Below are positions 50,594 to 61,159 of a stretch of DNA of 63,990 bases, piece by piece. A program made the translations under genes and the position numbers. The stretch is from the IMG/VR virus record IMGVR_UViG_3300021960_000068, positions 1 through 63,990 of that record. One strand, given 5' to 3'. The DNA is from a virus. The stretch's first letter is position 1. Each line of letters begins with the position of its first letter. The notes beneath the pieces are model-generated. The model saw nothing but the letters and a program-made list of their open reading frames with translations, was not told the origin of the DNA and searched no databases.

Positions 50594-53500
50594 ATGGCTA
50601 AATACAAGATTGGTACGGATCTATATGATTTACCTGAAGAAAAAGTAGAATCTTTTTTGTCTAAATATCCTGATGCTGTAGAAGTTACAGAAGAAATACA
50701 AACTGACCCTACGGAGGGAAAGACAAACGGTGCTGTGGAAACGGATGCGGCTGTAGCACCAGTAACAACTCCAAGCAGAGCATCCATGATTGTAGATGCT
50801 CAACCAGAGAGTACGGTATCAGACTCGGCAGATACTTCTGGGGAATTACAAGCAAATGATCAAGGTTATTTTAGACAAGAAAGAAAAAAAGGTAGATCAG
50901 CAGATTCTATTAGAAGAGATACATACGAAGAAGGTTCTTTAGCTGCTATAGAATTTGATAAAAAATCTGATGAAAGAAAACAGCAAGCTACGTTAGCAAC
51001 TAAAGAAATACAAACAGCGCAAGAAAATATACCTCAAAAAGATATACAATCGCAGCAAGCAAACATATATTTTGATTTACCAAGTATAGCCCCTAGAAAT
51101 AAAATAGATTATGTCTATCAAGGTGTTTATGGTGGCCAATCTAGAAAGCCTATGTTTGAATCTGATGAAGATTATACTACTTATTTAAAGGATAAGCTAG
51201 GTGATAAGTATGATCAATATTTAGAGTTTAATAAAACAGGTTCTATAACGCCTAATGGTACTCAAGAAAATGAAGACGAATTAAGATCATTACAAGTAGA
51301 TGCTAGAAATCAAATATCTGCTAAAATAAGTAATGACATGTTATATAATGTTCCTGAAGATGTGCAGCGGTACATGACATCAAGTCCTGTTTTTGCCAGT
51401 GGTAATACTCTGGAAGAACAAAAATTTGCTATAGATGAATTAGGAAACAACATAGGTCAGATGAGAGTCAACTATGCTGAAGGAGTTAAAGCTTATAACG
51501 AAAACGCTGTTCCGTTAATAGATCAAATAAAATCTATAGATAACACTATAAAAGATTTAGGTGGAACTAATAAAGGTTTACAATTTTATGAAGCTGGTCA
51601 AGTAGGGGGTTTAGACTCTCCTAAACGTATACAGCAGTATAATGATTTAATAGAACAAAGAAATTCTTTATTAAACCAATATAATGAAGGAGGTTTCAAT
51701 GTTTTATACGATGGTTTAATATCTCAAGAAAGAGTAATAAATCAAGAAGCTAAAAATTATATTAACCTAGTTAATACTAGCAGAAATAAAATAGTAGATT
51801 CTGAATTATTAAAAGAAGCTATATCAAAAGATTACTCCGCGACAGCTAGAGTTGGTAGAGCTTTTGATGAGTTTTTTTTACAGAGCGGTAGAAATGTTTT
51901 AGATCTTAGCGCTGAAATAGGTTTACAAGCTTATAAATTCTCTTTAATGCCTCAATACAGGCCAGCTATAGATGATGTTATAAGCGTTGTTCAGCAGAAC
52001 AATAAAAATTATAACTTAGAAATGGATGCTAAAAGAAAGCAACTTCCAACAGCTCCAACGTTAGACGATATAGGTGAAAATAATATAGGATTTTTTGATT
52101 GGTTTTCTGTAGCCATGCAAGATAACTCTCCGACTATAGCTACGACTTTTATACCAGGTGGTTTAGCAGTTAAAGGTGCTGCTGGTGTTAAAGCAGCTGT
52201 TAAAACTGGAAGCTACGCTGCTAAAAAAGCCGCATTACAAAACCAAAAAAAGCTTTGGTTGGCTGGTAAAAGAACATTACAAACAGCTTTCTTTGTTGCT
52301 GAAACAGGTGGTCAATATGGTAGGCTGCAAACAGAAGAAGGTGATAGAGAAAAACAAATATCTTTATTACAATCTCAACTAAACGAAACTGAAAGTTTAG
52401 AAGATAGAACAAAAATTTATAATAAAATTGAAGAATTAAAATCTGTAGAAGATTATTCTTTATTTCAAAAAGCCTTTACTTCTTTTGGATATGGAACTAC
52501 AGCTACACTAGCCGAAACTTTTGGTACTTTAAAGCTTATACAAGGCGGTAAAGCTTTAGCTAAAAACATAGGTACTCAAGCCGCTAAAAAAGAATTTTAT
52601 TCTAAGCCATCTACATTTGCTGCTGGCATCATAAGCAAAGCAGTTCCTGGTCTAAGCCCTTTGGTTAAAGGTGTTGCTGTAGAAGAAATGGAAGAAACAC
52701 TTACGCAAGTAAGTCACAACATGTTTGACATGTTTGTTTTAGGTGAAGACAAAAATTTAATAGATGGTTTAGATAAAGATTTTTTTGCTAATGTAGCTGT
52801 TACTAGCTTTGGTATTATGTCTCCTAAGACTACCGGCAATGTTGTTAACATTATTAAAAATGAATTTAGAACTAAACAAGAAGTAGTAGATAATCAAAAC
52901 TTAGCTGTAGAATTAATTGAATTAAACGAGGCTATACCTGCTAGTGCAGAAGACGCTAAAGTTATAAGAGAAAGAAAAAGAAACATATTAGAAGAGCTCG
53001 CTTTAAACGACGCTGTCAGTCTTCACAAACTTAGGTACATGACACCTGTTCAAATAGAAGAGGTTGCTGATTTAAATAGACAAAAACGTAAGTTAAAAGA
53101 GCAAATGTTTTCTCTTGGTAGAACAGGTGAAAGATCTAAAGTTCAAGAGCAAAAGCAAGCTGAAATAAACAAAGAGCTTTATGCTATAGAAAGAAAACAA
53201 CAAGAGATTTTAAATTCAAAAGAAAGAGCTAATAGACAAAAAGCTAAACAAGTTTCTGAGGAATTAGGAGATAGCTTTGCTAATGCAGACGCTGCTTACT
53301 GGTATGGTTTTAATGATTTTTATAATGAAATTGCTATGGCCCAAATGGGTGATGGTGATTTTATAAGCGCTACTGCAGAAGTAAATAATGAATTAGGTAT
53401 ACCTGTTTTAGATTATAAAAATTTAGACGAAGAGTTAAAAAAATATAATGAAACTGATAGAGCTGCTATCAAACTTGGTTTACTAGGCGAAATAAATACT

Positions 53501-56500
53501 GAAACAGGTGAGGTAATACAGCCTCCTGTATATGCCATGCAGATTGGTAAAGATATTATAATAAATCAACCTCTTATAGATCAACAAATAGGTTTAGCGC
53601 CTACAAGCGGCGGTGCTAAATACGCTGCTCTGGCTCCTCTTGAAGAACTTTTTCACCTTAATAACAAGGGTAAGAAAATGAAATTCGATGGTGATGCTAA
53701 GCTTGCCGTTGATGAAGCTATTAAAGTATTAGAAAATAAACTAGAGCTAGGCGAAATATCTCAAGAAAACTTTAACGACTTAACTGAAAGGTTTAAACTT
53801 TATAAAGATGGTGAGACATTTGACGTGGAAGAACTCATAGCGCAGATGAACAACGCTGTTGCATTAGGCGATATAAAACTTAGCGATATAGCTAGTACAC
53901 CATCTTTAAAATCTTTTTTAAACGGAGCTATACGTAATGTATTTGGAGATCAAAGCTGGATGCTTAATCTTAAAACATCAGATGATGTGTTTAATTTTAT
54001 TAAAAACTTTCAAGCTGATATTCAAGGAGAGGTAAGTCTTCAACTACCAGACGAAGATGATTCTACTATTAAACAATCTAAAATATACCAAGAAGTAGAA
54101 ACATTTAAAGATGATTTAGTAAATGAACAAACTAAAGATGCTACTGCTTTTTTAATTGCTGATAAACTAGAAAACGAAGTTGATCGTAGATTAAAATTAG
54201 ATGTTGATCCAGAGACCAAAGAAGATATAGTTAGAAACTTTTTGTTCGATGATAAAAGAGGTTTGCTTGGGTTATTACAAAAATACGATCCAGCTAGAAA
54301 CGAAAGTATAATGGGTTACTTAAATTCAACTACGCCTGGCGGTAAATTACTAGACGCTAGACTTATTGAGTTTTATCAAAATGATCCTAGATACAATCAA
54401 ATAATTCAGTCAACTACAGATGAAGCTGTTCAACGTAAAGCCGAAAGAGTAACTTCAGAAGACACCACAGAGACAACTGCTGAAGATGTTACAGATAAAC
54501 CTTTAGCCAAAAAACCTACTGAAACTGTAGTATATAGTGACGAAGTTTTAAGTAGCGTAGGCGCGGCTAACGCTGAAGCGCTAGAAAATAGAATTACAAA
54601 AGAAATACAAAAAGCGTTTAAAGGTCAAGATATCTCTAGGTTTAAAGAGCTAAAAGATATACCAAAAAACATAACACAGTTATACGCTGATATGTTTGGA
54701 CTTTCAACTGTAGACGGTATCGTTGATTTTAAAAGAAACTTTCCTAAGCTAGACGAAGGAGCTGTTAGAAAAATACGTACGTTTTTAAATAGAAATGCTG
54801 AAGATGATTTTCGTAGGTTTCCAAAAACAAAAGGTGACGATAAGAAAGCTACTGGTGTAAAGCAAACTAAGCTAGGTAAAGTTATGTATGATGCTAATGA
54901 TAATTTTATTGGCACATTAAAACAATACAAAGACATACTTCAAGGTAAAAATATAACTCTTCCAGCTTACAATGGTGAGATGATTGAGTTTAATAGGTTA
55001 GATAAAGACGGTAACAAGTTACCATTATATAGAGACTCACAACACTATAAAGCAGCGTTAAAGTTTCATATACAAAATCGTATAGCTGAAGATGTTATGC
55101 CTGATAAAGCTAAGAGATTAAGCGCTGGACTTAAGTTTAGTAAAAAAGCATTGATAGATGTTACTCAGGCTAGAGATATTAACGCGGTAGCAAAATTACT
55201 AGGTATATCTAAAATTACTGTAAATGATAACAATAGAGTTGAAAAACAAAAGCAAATGGAAGAAGCTATAGTAGCTGCTAAAATTCCTAGTTGGATGTTT
55301 GAGGGTTCTAAGTTTGGTAATTTTGCTAGAAGAAAAGTTAACGGTGTTAGAGTAGATTTACCCGCTAGAGGTGGTTTATATTACGGCGGTAAAGATCCAG
55401 CGTATCAAAGAGCTTTAGGTTTAGCAAAACAAAACGATGCTGATTACAATATAAAACCCCCTAAAAGAGTTAATATTAAAAAAGCTTTTACTAAAGAGGG
55501 ACAACAACAAGGTAAAGATAATTTAAAAGCTTTAGAGTTTTTTGGTAATAAATTAGCTGATGCTGTAGCTAAAAATCAAATGCCACTAGAAATAGCTTCA
55601 TTATTTATTTCTTCTGGTTATCAAGCTACAAATGGTATTATAAAAATAGCCGCACCATTTAAATACTTTTCTAAAGTTTTTAAATACGGAACTACACCAA
55701 AACATAGTAAAGGTGAAAAGTTTAGAGAAGAACACAATCCTCCTGCTTCAGTAATTGGAGCCACATTAATATATGGTATAGCAACTAATAATATGAGTAC
55801 TGTAATGCCTAATATTAAAAACAACTATTATCAAACTAAACTTTCTAAAGCTGATGATCAAAAACTAGATGACGCTAAGTTAGATGCTACGTTACCTGTT
55901 GGAACAACTATAGCAGATAACCCTGCTATTAGATTTATTGAAGCTGGTATTGATCTTAATAGTATTGTTAATTACGAAACAGGTCAGACTATAGCAGAAG
56001 AGCTAGGTGTTGCTTTAAAATCTAGTGATGTAAATGTAGATACTGTATTTGAACAGAATAAAATACTAAAAGAAGTATTAAGTGGAGATATAACAGCTAA
56101 AACAGGGCAGGATAGATTAAATGAATTTGCTAAATTAAAATCTATACCTAAAGCTGGTGTTGGTAATAATAACGAAAATAATACTATTAAGTTTAGCAAG
56201 CAAGTACCTAATCAAGAAATACTTGATAACTTAGGTAATGCAGATCAGGCTATGGCTAATGCTAGAAACCCTGAAGCGCCTGTTAAAAAAATACGTGTAT
56301 TTGATTTTGATGATACATTAGCTAAATCAAATAGTCAAGTTCTTTACGAACTTTCCGATGGCACAACAGGTAAATTAAACGCTACTCAATTTGCGGAAAG
56401 ATCTAGCGAACTACAAGAGCAAGGAGCTGAGTTTGATTTTTCAGAGTTTAGTAAGGTTATTGATGGCAAAAAAGGGCCTGTGTTTAAAGCTATAGAAAAC

Positions 56501-58828
56501 ATAGTTAAAGCTAGAGGTGCTGAAGACGTGTTTATACTTACAGCTAGACCTGCTAACGCTGCTGGTCCTATAAAAGAATTTATGGACGCGCTTGGTGTTA
56601 ACTTACCTATAGAAAATATTGTAGGTTTAGGCGATGGTAAGGCGGAAGCTAAAGCACGTTGGATGACGGGTAAAGCTGCTGAAGGTTACAACGACTTTTT
56701 CTTTGTAGATGATGCGTATAAAAATGTTAAAGCAGTTCAAGATGCGTTAGATGTGTTTGATGTTAAATCTAAAACACAACAAGCTAAAATTAAGTTTAGT
56801 AAAGCATCTGATCTTGATAAAGGTTTTAATAACATACTAGAAAACAAAACCGGTATAGCATCTGAAAAAGAATACGGTAGAGTAAAAGCTGAAGTAGCTG
56901 GAGCTGGTAAAGGTAGATTAAATTTCTTTATACCACCGTCAGCTGAAGACTTTACAGGTTTATTATACGCTACGCTTGGTAAAGGCAAACTAGGTGATCA
57001 ACAAATGGCGTGGTATAAGACTCATTTGTTAAACCCATATGCTAGAGCTATGAATGAATTATCATCTGCTCGTATAGCTATGATGAATGATTATAAGTCA
57101 TTAAAGAAACAATTAGAAATAGTACCTAAAGACTTACGTAAGAAAGTTCCAGGCGAACCGTTTACGCGTGAGCAAGCTGTACGTGTGTACATATGGAATA
57201 AACAAGGTATGGATATACCTGGAATAAGTAAAAAAGATCAAGCTGATCTTAGTAAGTATGTAATTGACAACGCTGAGCTACAGGTATTTGCTGATAGACT
57301 TATCGCTATACAAAAAGGTGATCAGTACGCTGGGCCTAAAGAAGGTTGGCCAGCTGGTACAATAACCACTGACATGCTTGAAGGTCTTAACACTACAAAA
57401 CGAACTAAGTACTTAGAGCAATGGCAGCAAAATGCAGATGTTATATTTTCTGAAAAGAACCTAAACAAACTTGAAGCTGCTTATGGTAAACCATATCGTA
57501 AAGCTTTAGAGAATATGCTACAACGTATGAAGTCTGGTCGTAATAGAAACTTCCAAGGCGATACGTTAACAGGTAGAGTTACTGATTGGCTTACAGGTAG
57601 TATTGGTACAATAATGTTCTTCAACACAAGATCAGCAATACTTCAAACTATATCTAGTATTAACTTTGTTAACTTCACTGATAACAATATACTAGCTGCG
57701 GGTAAAGCTTTTGCAAATCAAAAACAATACTGGTCTGACTTTATGACGCTTATGAACTCTGACTTCTTAAAAGAACGTCGTGGTGGTTTACGCATCAACG
57801 TTAACGAAGCTGATATTGCAGACATGGCAAAAAGAGGTGGAGCTAGAGGTGTTATAAATAAACTACTTGAGTTTGGTTTTACACCTACACAGATAGCAGA
57901 TAGCTTTGCTATCGCCTCTGGTGGCGCTACGTTTTATCGTAATAGAATAAAGTCTTTGAAAAAACAAGGTATGACAGATGCTGAGGCTGAAGCTCAAGCG
58001 TTTGTAGATTTTAGAGAGACAGCAGAAGAGTCACAACAGTCGTCAAGACCTGATAGAATATCAATGCAACAAGCCGGTCAATTAGGACGTCTTGTATTGG
58101 CTTTTGCTAACACGCCAGCTCAGTATGCTAGACTTATAAAGAAAGCTGCTAGCGATCTTAAGAATGGCAGAGGTGATGCTAAGACTAATATAAGTAAGAT
58201 TATATACTACGGTGTTGCGCAAAACTTATTGTTTAATGCTTTACAACAAGCTTTGTTTGCGTTTGCTTTTGATGATGATGAAGAAGATACAGACGAGCAG
58301 CAAAAGAAATATGTTAGCATAGCTAACGGTATGATGGACTCACTTCTAAGAGGTATGGGGTTAGGCGGCGCTGTAGTTTCAGTAGGTAAAAATGCTATTA
58401 TACGTATTATAAACGAGATGGAAAAGAAACAACCTAAGCTTGAGAAAGTAGGTTATGAACTTACTAAACTATCTCCACCTATATCTGCTAAGCTATCACG
58501 TGTAAACCAAGCCGCGAGGTCTTACCAATGGGATAAAAAAGAAATGATGGAAAAAGGCTGGAGCTTAGATAACCCAGCTTACTTAGCAGGTGCTAATGTT
58601 ATAGCAGCACTTACCAACATACCGCTTGATAGAGCTGTAAAGAAAACTAATAACGTAGTACAAGCTACATCACAAGATTTAGAAACTTGGGAACGCTTAG
58701 CGTTACTAGGTGGTTGGCAAGACTGGGAAATCGGTATTGACGAGGAAAAACCTAGTAACAAACCGCAACCTAGAAAAACAAAACCAAGATCTAGAAAAAC
58801 TAAAAAACGTAAAACCACAACAAGATAA
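50594..58828 (+). CDS. Giant internal virion polyvalent protein with HAD-like domain
   Basis: 2744 residues, the longest gene. A Lys/Gln-rich N-terminus is followed by long helical stretches (about 750-1000 and 1200-1400). At about 1895-2070 there is a HAD-type phosphatase/kinase-like domain: VFDFDDTLA, the Thr-bearing VFILTARP and later the acidic FFFVDDAYKN. The last ~650 residues are a helical conserved block (TGSIGTIMFFNTRSAILQ; FANTPAQYARLIKKAAS) as in large marine phage ejection proteins, then an Arg/Lys-rich tail (RSRKTKKRKTTTR). It is probably packaged in the capsid and injected. I saw no polymerase DxDGD-type motif, so there is no sign of a virion RNA polymerase. Confidence 0.72.
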   Translation: MAKYKIGTDLYDLPEEKVESFLSKYPDAVEVTEEIQTDPTEGKTNGAVETDAAVAPVTTPSRASMIVDAQPESTVSDSADTSGELQANDQGYFRQERKKGRSADSIRRDTYEEGSLAAIEFDKKSDERKQQATLATKEIQTAQENIPQKDIQSQQANIYFDLPSIAPRNKIDYVYQGVYGGQSRKPMFESDEDYTTYLKDKLGDKYDQYLEFNKTGSITPNGTQENEDELRSLQVDARNQISAKISNDMLYNVPEDVQRYMTSSPVFASGNTLEEQKFAIDELGNNIGQMRVNYAEGVKAYNENAVPLIDQIKSIDNTIKDLGGTNKGLQFYEAGQVGGLDSPKRIQQYNDLIEQRNSLLNQYNEGGFNVLYDGLISQERVINQEAKNYINLVNTSRNKIVDSELLKEAISKDYSATARVGRAFDEFFLQSGRNVLDLSAEIGLQAYKFSLMPQYRPAIDDVISVVQQNNKNYNLEMDAKRKQLPTAPTLDDIGENNIGFFDWFSVAMQDNSPTIATTFIPGGLAVKGAAGVKAAVKTGSYAAKKAALQNQKKLWLAGKRTLQTAFFVAETGGQYGRLQTEEGDREKQISLLQSQLNETESLEDRTKIYNKIEELKSVEDYSLFQKAFTSFGYGTTATLAETFGTLKLIQGGKALAKNIGTQAAKKEFYSKPSTFAAGIISKAVPGLSPLVKGVAVEEMEETLTQVSHNMFDMFVLGEDKNLIDGLDKDFFANVAVTSFGIMSPKTTGNVVNIIKNEFRTKQEVVDNQNLAVELIELNEAIPASAEDAKVIRERKRNILEELALNDAVSLHKLRYMTPVQIEEVADLNRQKRKLKEQMFSLGRTGERSKVQEQKQAEINKELYAIERKQQEILNSKERANRQKAKQVSEELGDSFANADAAYWYGFNDFYNEIAMAQMGDGDFISATAEVNNELGIPVLDYKNLDEELKKYNETDRAAIKLGLLGEINTETGEVIQPPVYAMQIGKDIIINQPLIDQQIGLAPTSGGAKYAALAPLEELFHLNNKGKKMKFDGDAKLAVDEAIKVLENKLELGEISQENFNDLTERFKLYKDGETFDVEELIAQMNNAVALGDIKLSDIASTPSLKSFLNGAIRNVFGDQSWMLNLKTSDDVFNFIKNFQADIQGEVSLQLPDEDDSTIKQSKIYQEVETFKDDLVNEQTKDATAFLIADKLENEVDRRLKLDVDPETKEDIVRNFLFDDKRGLLGLLQKYDPARNESIMGYLNSTTPGGKLLDARLIEFYQNDPRYNQIIQSTTDEAVQRKAERVTSEDTTETTAEDVTDKPLAKKPTETVVYSDEVLSSVGAANAEALENRITKEIQKAFKGQDISRFKELKDIPKNITQLYADMFGLSTVDGIVDFKRNFPKLDEGAVRKIRTFLNRNAEDDFRRFPKTKGDDKKATGVKQTKLGKVMYDANDNFIGTLKQYKDILQGKNITLPAYNGEMIEFNRLDKDGNKLPLYRDSQHYKAALKFHIQNRIAEDVMPDKAKRLSAGLKFSKKALIDVTQARDINAVAKLLGISKITVNDNNRVEKQKQMEEAIVAAKIPSWMFEGSKFGNFARRKVNGVRVDLPARGGLYYGGKDPAYQRALGLAKQNDADYNIKPPKRVNIKKAFTKEGQQQGKDNLKALEFFGNKLADAVAKNQMPLEIASLFISSGYQATNGIIKIAAPFKYFSKVFKYGTTPKHSKGEKFREEHNPPASVIGATLIYGIATNNMSTVMPNIKNNYYQTKLSKADDQKLDDAKLDATLPVGTTIADNPAIRFIEAGIDLNSIVNYETGQTIAEELGVALKSSDVNVDTVFEQNKILKEVLSGDITAKTGQDRLNEFAKLKSIPKAGVGNNNENNTIKFSKQVPNQEILDNLGNADQAMANARNPEAPVKKIRVFDFDDTLAKSNSQVLYELSDGTTGKLNATQFAERSSELQEQGAEFDFSEFSKVIDGKKGPVFKAIENIVKARGAEDVFILTARPANAAGPIKEFMDALGVNLPIENIVGLGDGKAEAKARWMTGKAAEGYNDFFFVDDAYKNVKAVQDALDVFDVKSKTQQAKIKFSKASDLDKGFNNILENKTGIASEKEYGRVKAEVAGAGKGRLNFFIPPSAEDFTGLLYATLGKGKLGDQQMAWYKTHLLNPYARAMNELSSARIAMMNDYKSLKKQLEIVPKDLRKKVPGEPFTREQAVRVYIWNKQGMDIPGISKKDQADLSKYVIDNAELQVFADRLIAIQKGDQYAGPKEGWPAGTITTDMLEGLNTTKRTKYLEQWQQNADVIFSEKNLNKLEAAYGKPYRKALENMLQRMKSGRNRNFQGDTLTGRVTDWLTGSIGTIMFFNTRSAILQTISSINFVNFTDNNILAAGKAFANQKQYWSDFMTLMNSDFLKERRGGLRINVNEADIADMAKRGGARGVINKLLEFGFTPTQIADSFAIASGGATFYRNRIKSLKKQGMTDAEAEAQAFVDFRETAEESQQSSRPDRISMQQAGQLGRLVLAFANTPAQYARLIKKAASDLKNGRGDAKTNISKIIYYGVAQNLLFNALQQALFAFAFDDDEEDTDEQQKKYVSIANGMMDSLLRGMGLGGAVVSVGKNAIIRIINEMEKKQPKLEKVGYELTKLSPPISAKLSRVNQAARSYQWDKKEMMEKGWSLDNPAYLAGANVIAALTNIPLDRAVKKTNNVVQATSQDLETWERLALLGGWQDWEIGIDEEKPSNKPQPRKTKPRSRKTKKRKTTTR

Positions 58829-58830
58829 TT

Positions 58831-58974
58831 ATGGGAAAGATTAGTCCAGCGTGTAAAGCTGCAGCAAAAAAGAAGTTTGAAGTATGGCCATCGGCATATG
58901 CCTCAGGTTGGGGTGTGCGTTGTACTAAAGCTGGTGGACCTGGTAAAATGGGGAAAAGTAAAAATAAAAAGTAA
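58831..58974 (+). CDS. Small basic Cys-containing protein, 47 aa
   Basis: MGKISPACKAAAKKKFEVWPSAYASGWGVRC carries the short YASGWxVRC pattern, which I recall from small phage proteins (DUF5872-like). The Gly/Lys-rich end is disordered. Its stop overlaps the next ATG (TAATG). Function unknown; a role with packaged DNA is possible from charge. Confidence 0.68.
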   Translation: MGKISPACKAAAKKKFEVWPSAYASGWGVRCTKAGGPGKMGKSKNKK

Positions 58975-59249
58975 TGTATACACAAAATTCTCCGTTCCCT
59001 AAAAAATCTAAAGTAAAAGGTGGAGGCACTAAGAAAGTTTGTCTGCCTGCTTCTAAGGTAAGATCAATGAGTAAGGCTGAAAAAGATAAAGTAATTAGAG
59101 CTAAAAGATCTGCAGCTGCTAAAGGAGATTATAAACGCTCTAGTAAATCAAACGTAAAAGGCGCTCGTAAGAAAGGAGCTACACTACGTGATTGGTTTGA
59201 AAAAGAAAATTGGATTAACGTTGCAACAGGAGAACCATGCGGAAAATAA
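58974..59249 (+). CDS. DUF5872-like basic protein, 91 aa
   Basis: Strongly Lys/Arg-rich (KVKGGGTKKVCLPASKVRSM), with a conserved-looking end TLRDWFEKENWINVATGEPCG. That end resembles the DUF5872 motif, a small nucleic-acid-related domain of phages and viruses. It is translationally coupled to the previous gene and is the last clear gene of the right arm. Confidence 0.7.
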   Translation: MYTQNSPFPKKSKVKGGGTKKVCLPASKVRSMSKAEKDKVIRAKRSAAAKGDYKRSSKSNVKGARKKGATLRDWFEKENWINVATGEPCGK

Positions 59250-59314
59250 TAGATAAGTTACAAGCGGCTTGGAATAGTTTACTATACAAGCTTATGTTTA
59301 AGAAATATAGATAA
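59237..59314 (+). CDS. Possible 25-aa microprotein at the end of the right arm
   Basis: MRKIIDKLQAAWNSLLYKL..., an amphipathic cationic helix that would be membrane-active in appearance. It overlaps the previous gene by 13 bp. It lies just before the convergent terminator. Support is weak (size only). Confidence 0.28.
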   Translation: MRKIIDKLQAAWNSLLYKLMFKKYR

Positions 59315-59363
59315 GGAACAAAAATAAACTGGGCGTACCATACCCAACAGTTCCTAATAAAGA

Positions 59364-59394
59364 AAGGGCCCTCAAACGAGAGCCCTTTTTTTTT
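59364..59394. terminator. Convergent terminator between the two arms
   Basis: GGGCCCTC-AAAC-GAGAGCCC forms a stem with one internal mismatch, followed by eight T on the plus strand and an A/T-rich flank on the other side. It ends all rightward transcription and overlaps the stop of nrdA (59393), so it may also stop leftward transcripts arriving from that side. Confidence 0.85.
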
Positions 59395-61159
59395 ATCCGT
59401 CACAAGCGGCGCAGTCAGGATCCATAGCTTGTTGAGCAATGTCACCGCGTAGTACTGATTCAGTACGCATATAATATAAGGTCTTGATACCTTTCTTCCA
59501 AGCATCCATGTGAACCTGGTTAATCCACTTAGGTGTAGCCTCTGAAGGAAACGCTAGGTTTAAACTAACTGATTGATCAATATACTGTTGGCGTATACCA
59601 GCTTGATTAACAAGCTCTAGTTGATTAATCTCTTTGAAAGTTTTAAACACGTTTTTAACTTTGTCAAAGCCTGTAGTTTCTAAATCATCTTGCTCAGATA
59701 ATACTACTAGCTTTTTATTAACATAACCGTAGTCATCTAACGGTAGGTCTTGTATGCTACCACCATCAGCCATTATCTTATCCCAAATTTCTTTAGTGTT
59801 TAATCCAGCTTTTCTTAATACTTTTTCGAGCTCTCTGTTCTTCCTAATGAACGTACCCTTCGCGCTTTGTTCAGTGAAAACATTAGCGGCCCAAGGCTCA
59901 ATACCAGGACTAACATTACCGGCAAGCTTACTATTAGACACAGTAGGAGCAATAGCCCTAAGATGAGTGTTACGAAACCCAGTGCCAACGCACCACAAAG
60001 GTTCACCATAAAGTTCAGCGAGATCTCTACTCGCTCGCTCAGATTCGATTTTAATCTGGCTAAATATTCTTCTAGTTTCATATTGTGCTGTTAATCCCTC
60101 GAAGGGTATTCCATTTTTTTGTAGGTACGTGTGCCAGCCCAGTACTCCAAGGCCAAGCGCTCTACCTTTTTCCGCTGATCTAACTGAATTTGCAAAGCCA
60201 ACTTTGCCTTTCGCTTTTTGTATAAACTCTTCAAGTACTCCGTCCAAGAACCAAATAGCATCGTATATAAGGTTTGTATTCTTCCACTCTTCATATCTTG
60301 ATATATTTAAACTTGATAAGCAGCAAACAAAGCTATGGCTTTCATCTGTGTGTAATGTAATCTCACTACAGATATTTGTCATGTGTACTTTTAAAGCATT
60401 GTCTTTGTATGCTTTTGGATTTGCTTTGTTAGTATTTCCTTTAAACAAGATATACGGTTCTCCAGTTGCTTTTCGTTTTCTAATAAGTTTACTCCATCGA
60501 GCTCTAGCGTCCGCATCTCCCTGTTCAAGACGTCGCATAAACTTATCACCAACAACTGCGCATTGATGTAGGTTAAGCGACTGTCTGTTAACATCTCCTT
60601 TAGGTTCTCTGATCTCAAGCCACTCTTCAAAATCATCGTGCTCAATGTTAATATTAACTGAGGCAGCTCCTCGTCTAACCGATCCTTGATTTGTAGCAAG
60701 TATTGTTGAGTCATATATTTTGCAGAAAGGTACGACTCCGTCTGATGTTCCATTGCCTGTAATTTTAGCGCCAGCGGGTCTGATTTGATTTATACCAATG
60801 CCAACTCCACCGCCATGCTTAGCGAGCAACATCATCTCTAAGTTCTTACCTCCTATATCATGTATACTATCTGCTACATCAATACCAAAGCAAGAAATAG
60901 GTAACCCACGATCAGTACCTGTGTTACTAAGTACAGGGCTAGCAAGGTTAAGCCAACCTTTCCAGATATAATTAAAAAACGTTTCACTTAGCTCTGGTCT
61001 GTCAAGTCTACGCGCAACTGTCTTGCATACTCGCTCGTATGCATCTCTTGGGGTTTCGTCGTAGAGTAAATATCCCCCGGATATAGTTTTCTTGTATACG
61101 TCTGTGTCTCCCCACTCTGGGTAGTCAACTCCTTTTTTCCATTCATTATTCCACATCAT
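59393..61159 (-). CDS. nrdA: Ribonucleotide reductase class I, large subunit
   Basis: 588 residues. The redox motif NICSE (about 262-266), a later CVGTGF and the C-terminal CAACDG tail, which is the mobile CxxC pair reduced by thioredoxin/glutaredoxin, identify a class I alpha subunit. The Tyr pair in LYYMRTES near the end fits the radical-transfer path. It is shorter than bacterial NrdA (about 760) and has no ATP-cone, so it should lack dATP inhibition, common in phage enzymes. It makes dNDPs with NrdB, encoded upstream at 61618-62586. Confidence 0.93.
   Translation of the reverse strand: MMWNNEWKKGVDYPEWGDTDVYKKTISGGYLLYDETPRDAYERVCKTVARRLDRPELSETFFNYIWKGWLNLASPVLSNTGTDRGLPISCFGIDVADSIHDIGGKNLEMMLLAKHGGGVGIGINQIRPAGAKITGNGTSDGVVPFCKIYDSTILATNQGSVRRGAASVNINIEHDDFEEWLEIREPKGDVNRQSLNLHQCAVVGDKFMRRLEQGDADARARWSKLIRKRKATGEPYILFKGNTNKANPKAYKDNALKVHMTNICSEITLHTDESHSFVCCLSSLNISRYEEWKNTNLIYDAIWFLDGVLEEFIQKAKGKVGFANSVRSAEKGRALGLGVLGWHTYLQKNGIPFEGLTAQYETRRIFSQIKIESERASRDLAELYGEPLWCVGTGFRNTHLRAIAPTVSNSKLAGNVSPGIEPWAANVFTEQSAKGTFIRKNRELEKVLRKAGLNTKEIWDKIMADGGSIQDLPLDDYGYVNKKLVVLSEQDDLETTGFDKVKNVFKTFKEINQLELVNQAGIRQQYIDQSVSLNLAFPSEATPKWINQVHMDAWKKGIKTLYYMRTESVLRGDIAQQAMDPDCAACDG

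Noticed and set aside
50594-58828. Virion RNA polymerase in the giant protein (as in crAss-like phages)
   Set aside because: No DxDGD-type catalytic motif could be found; the only clear catalytic-looking domain is HAD-like.
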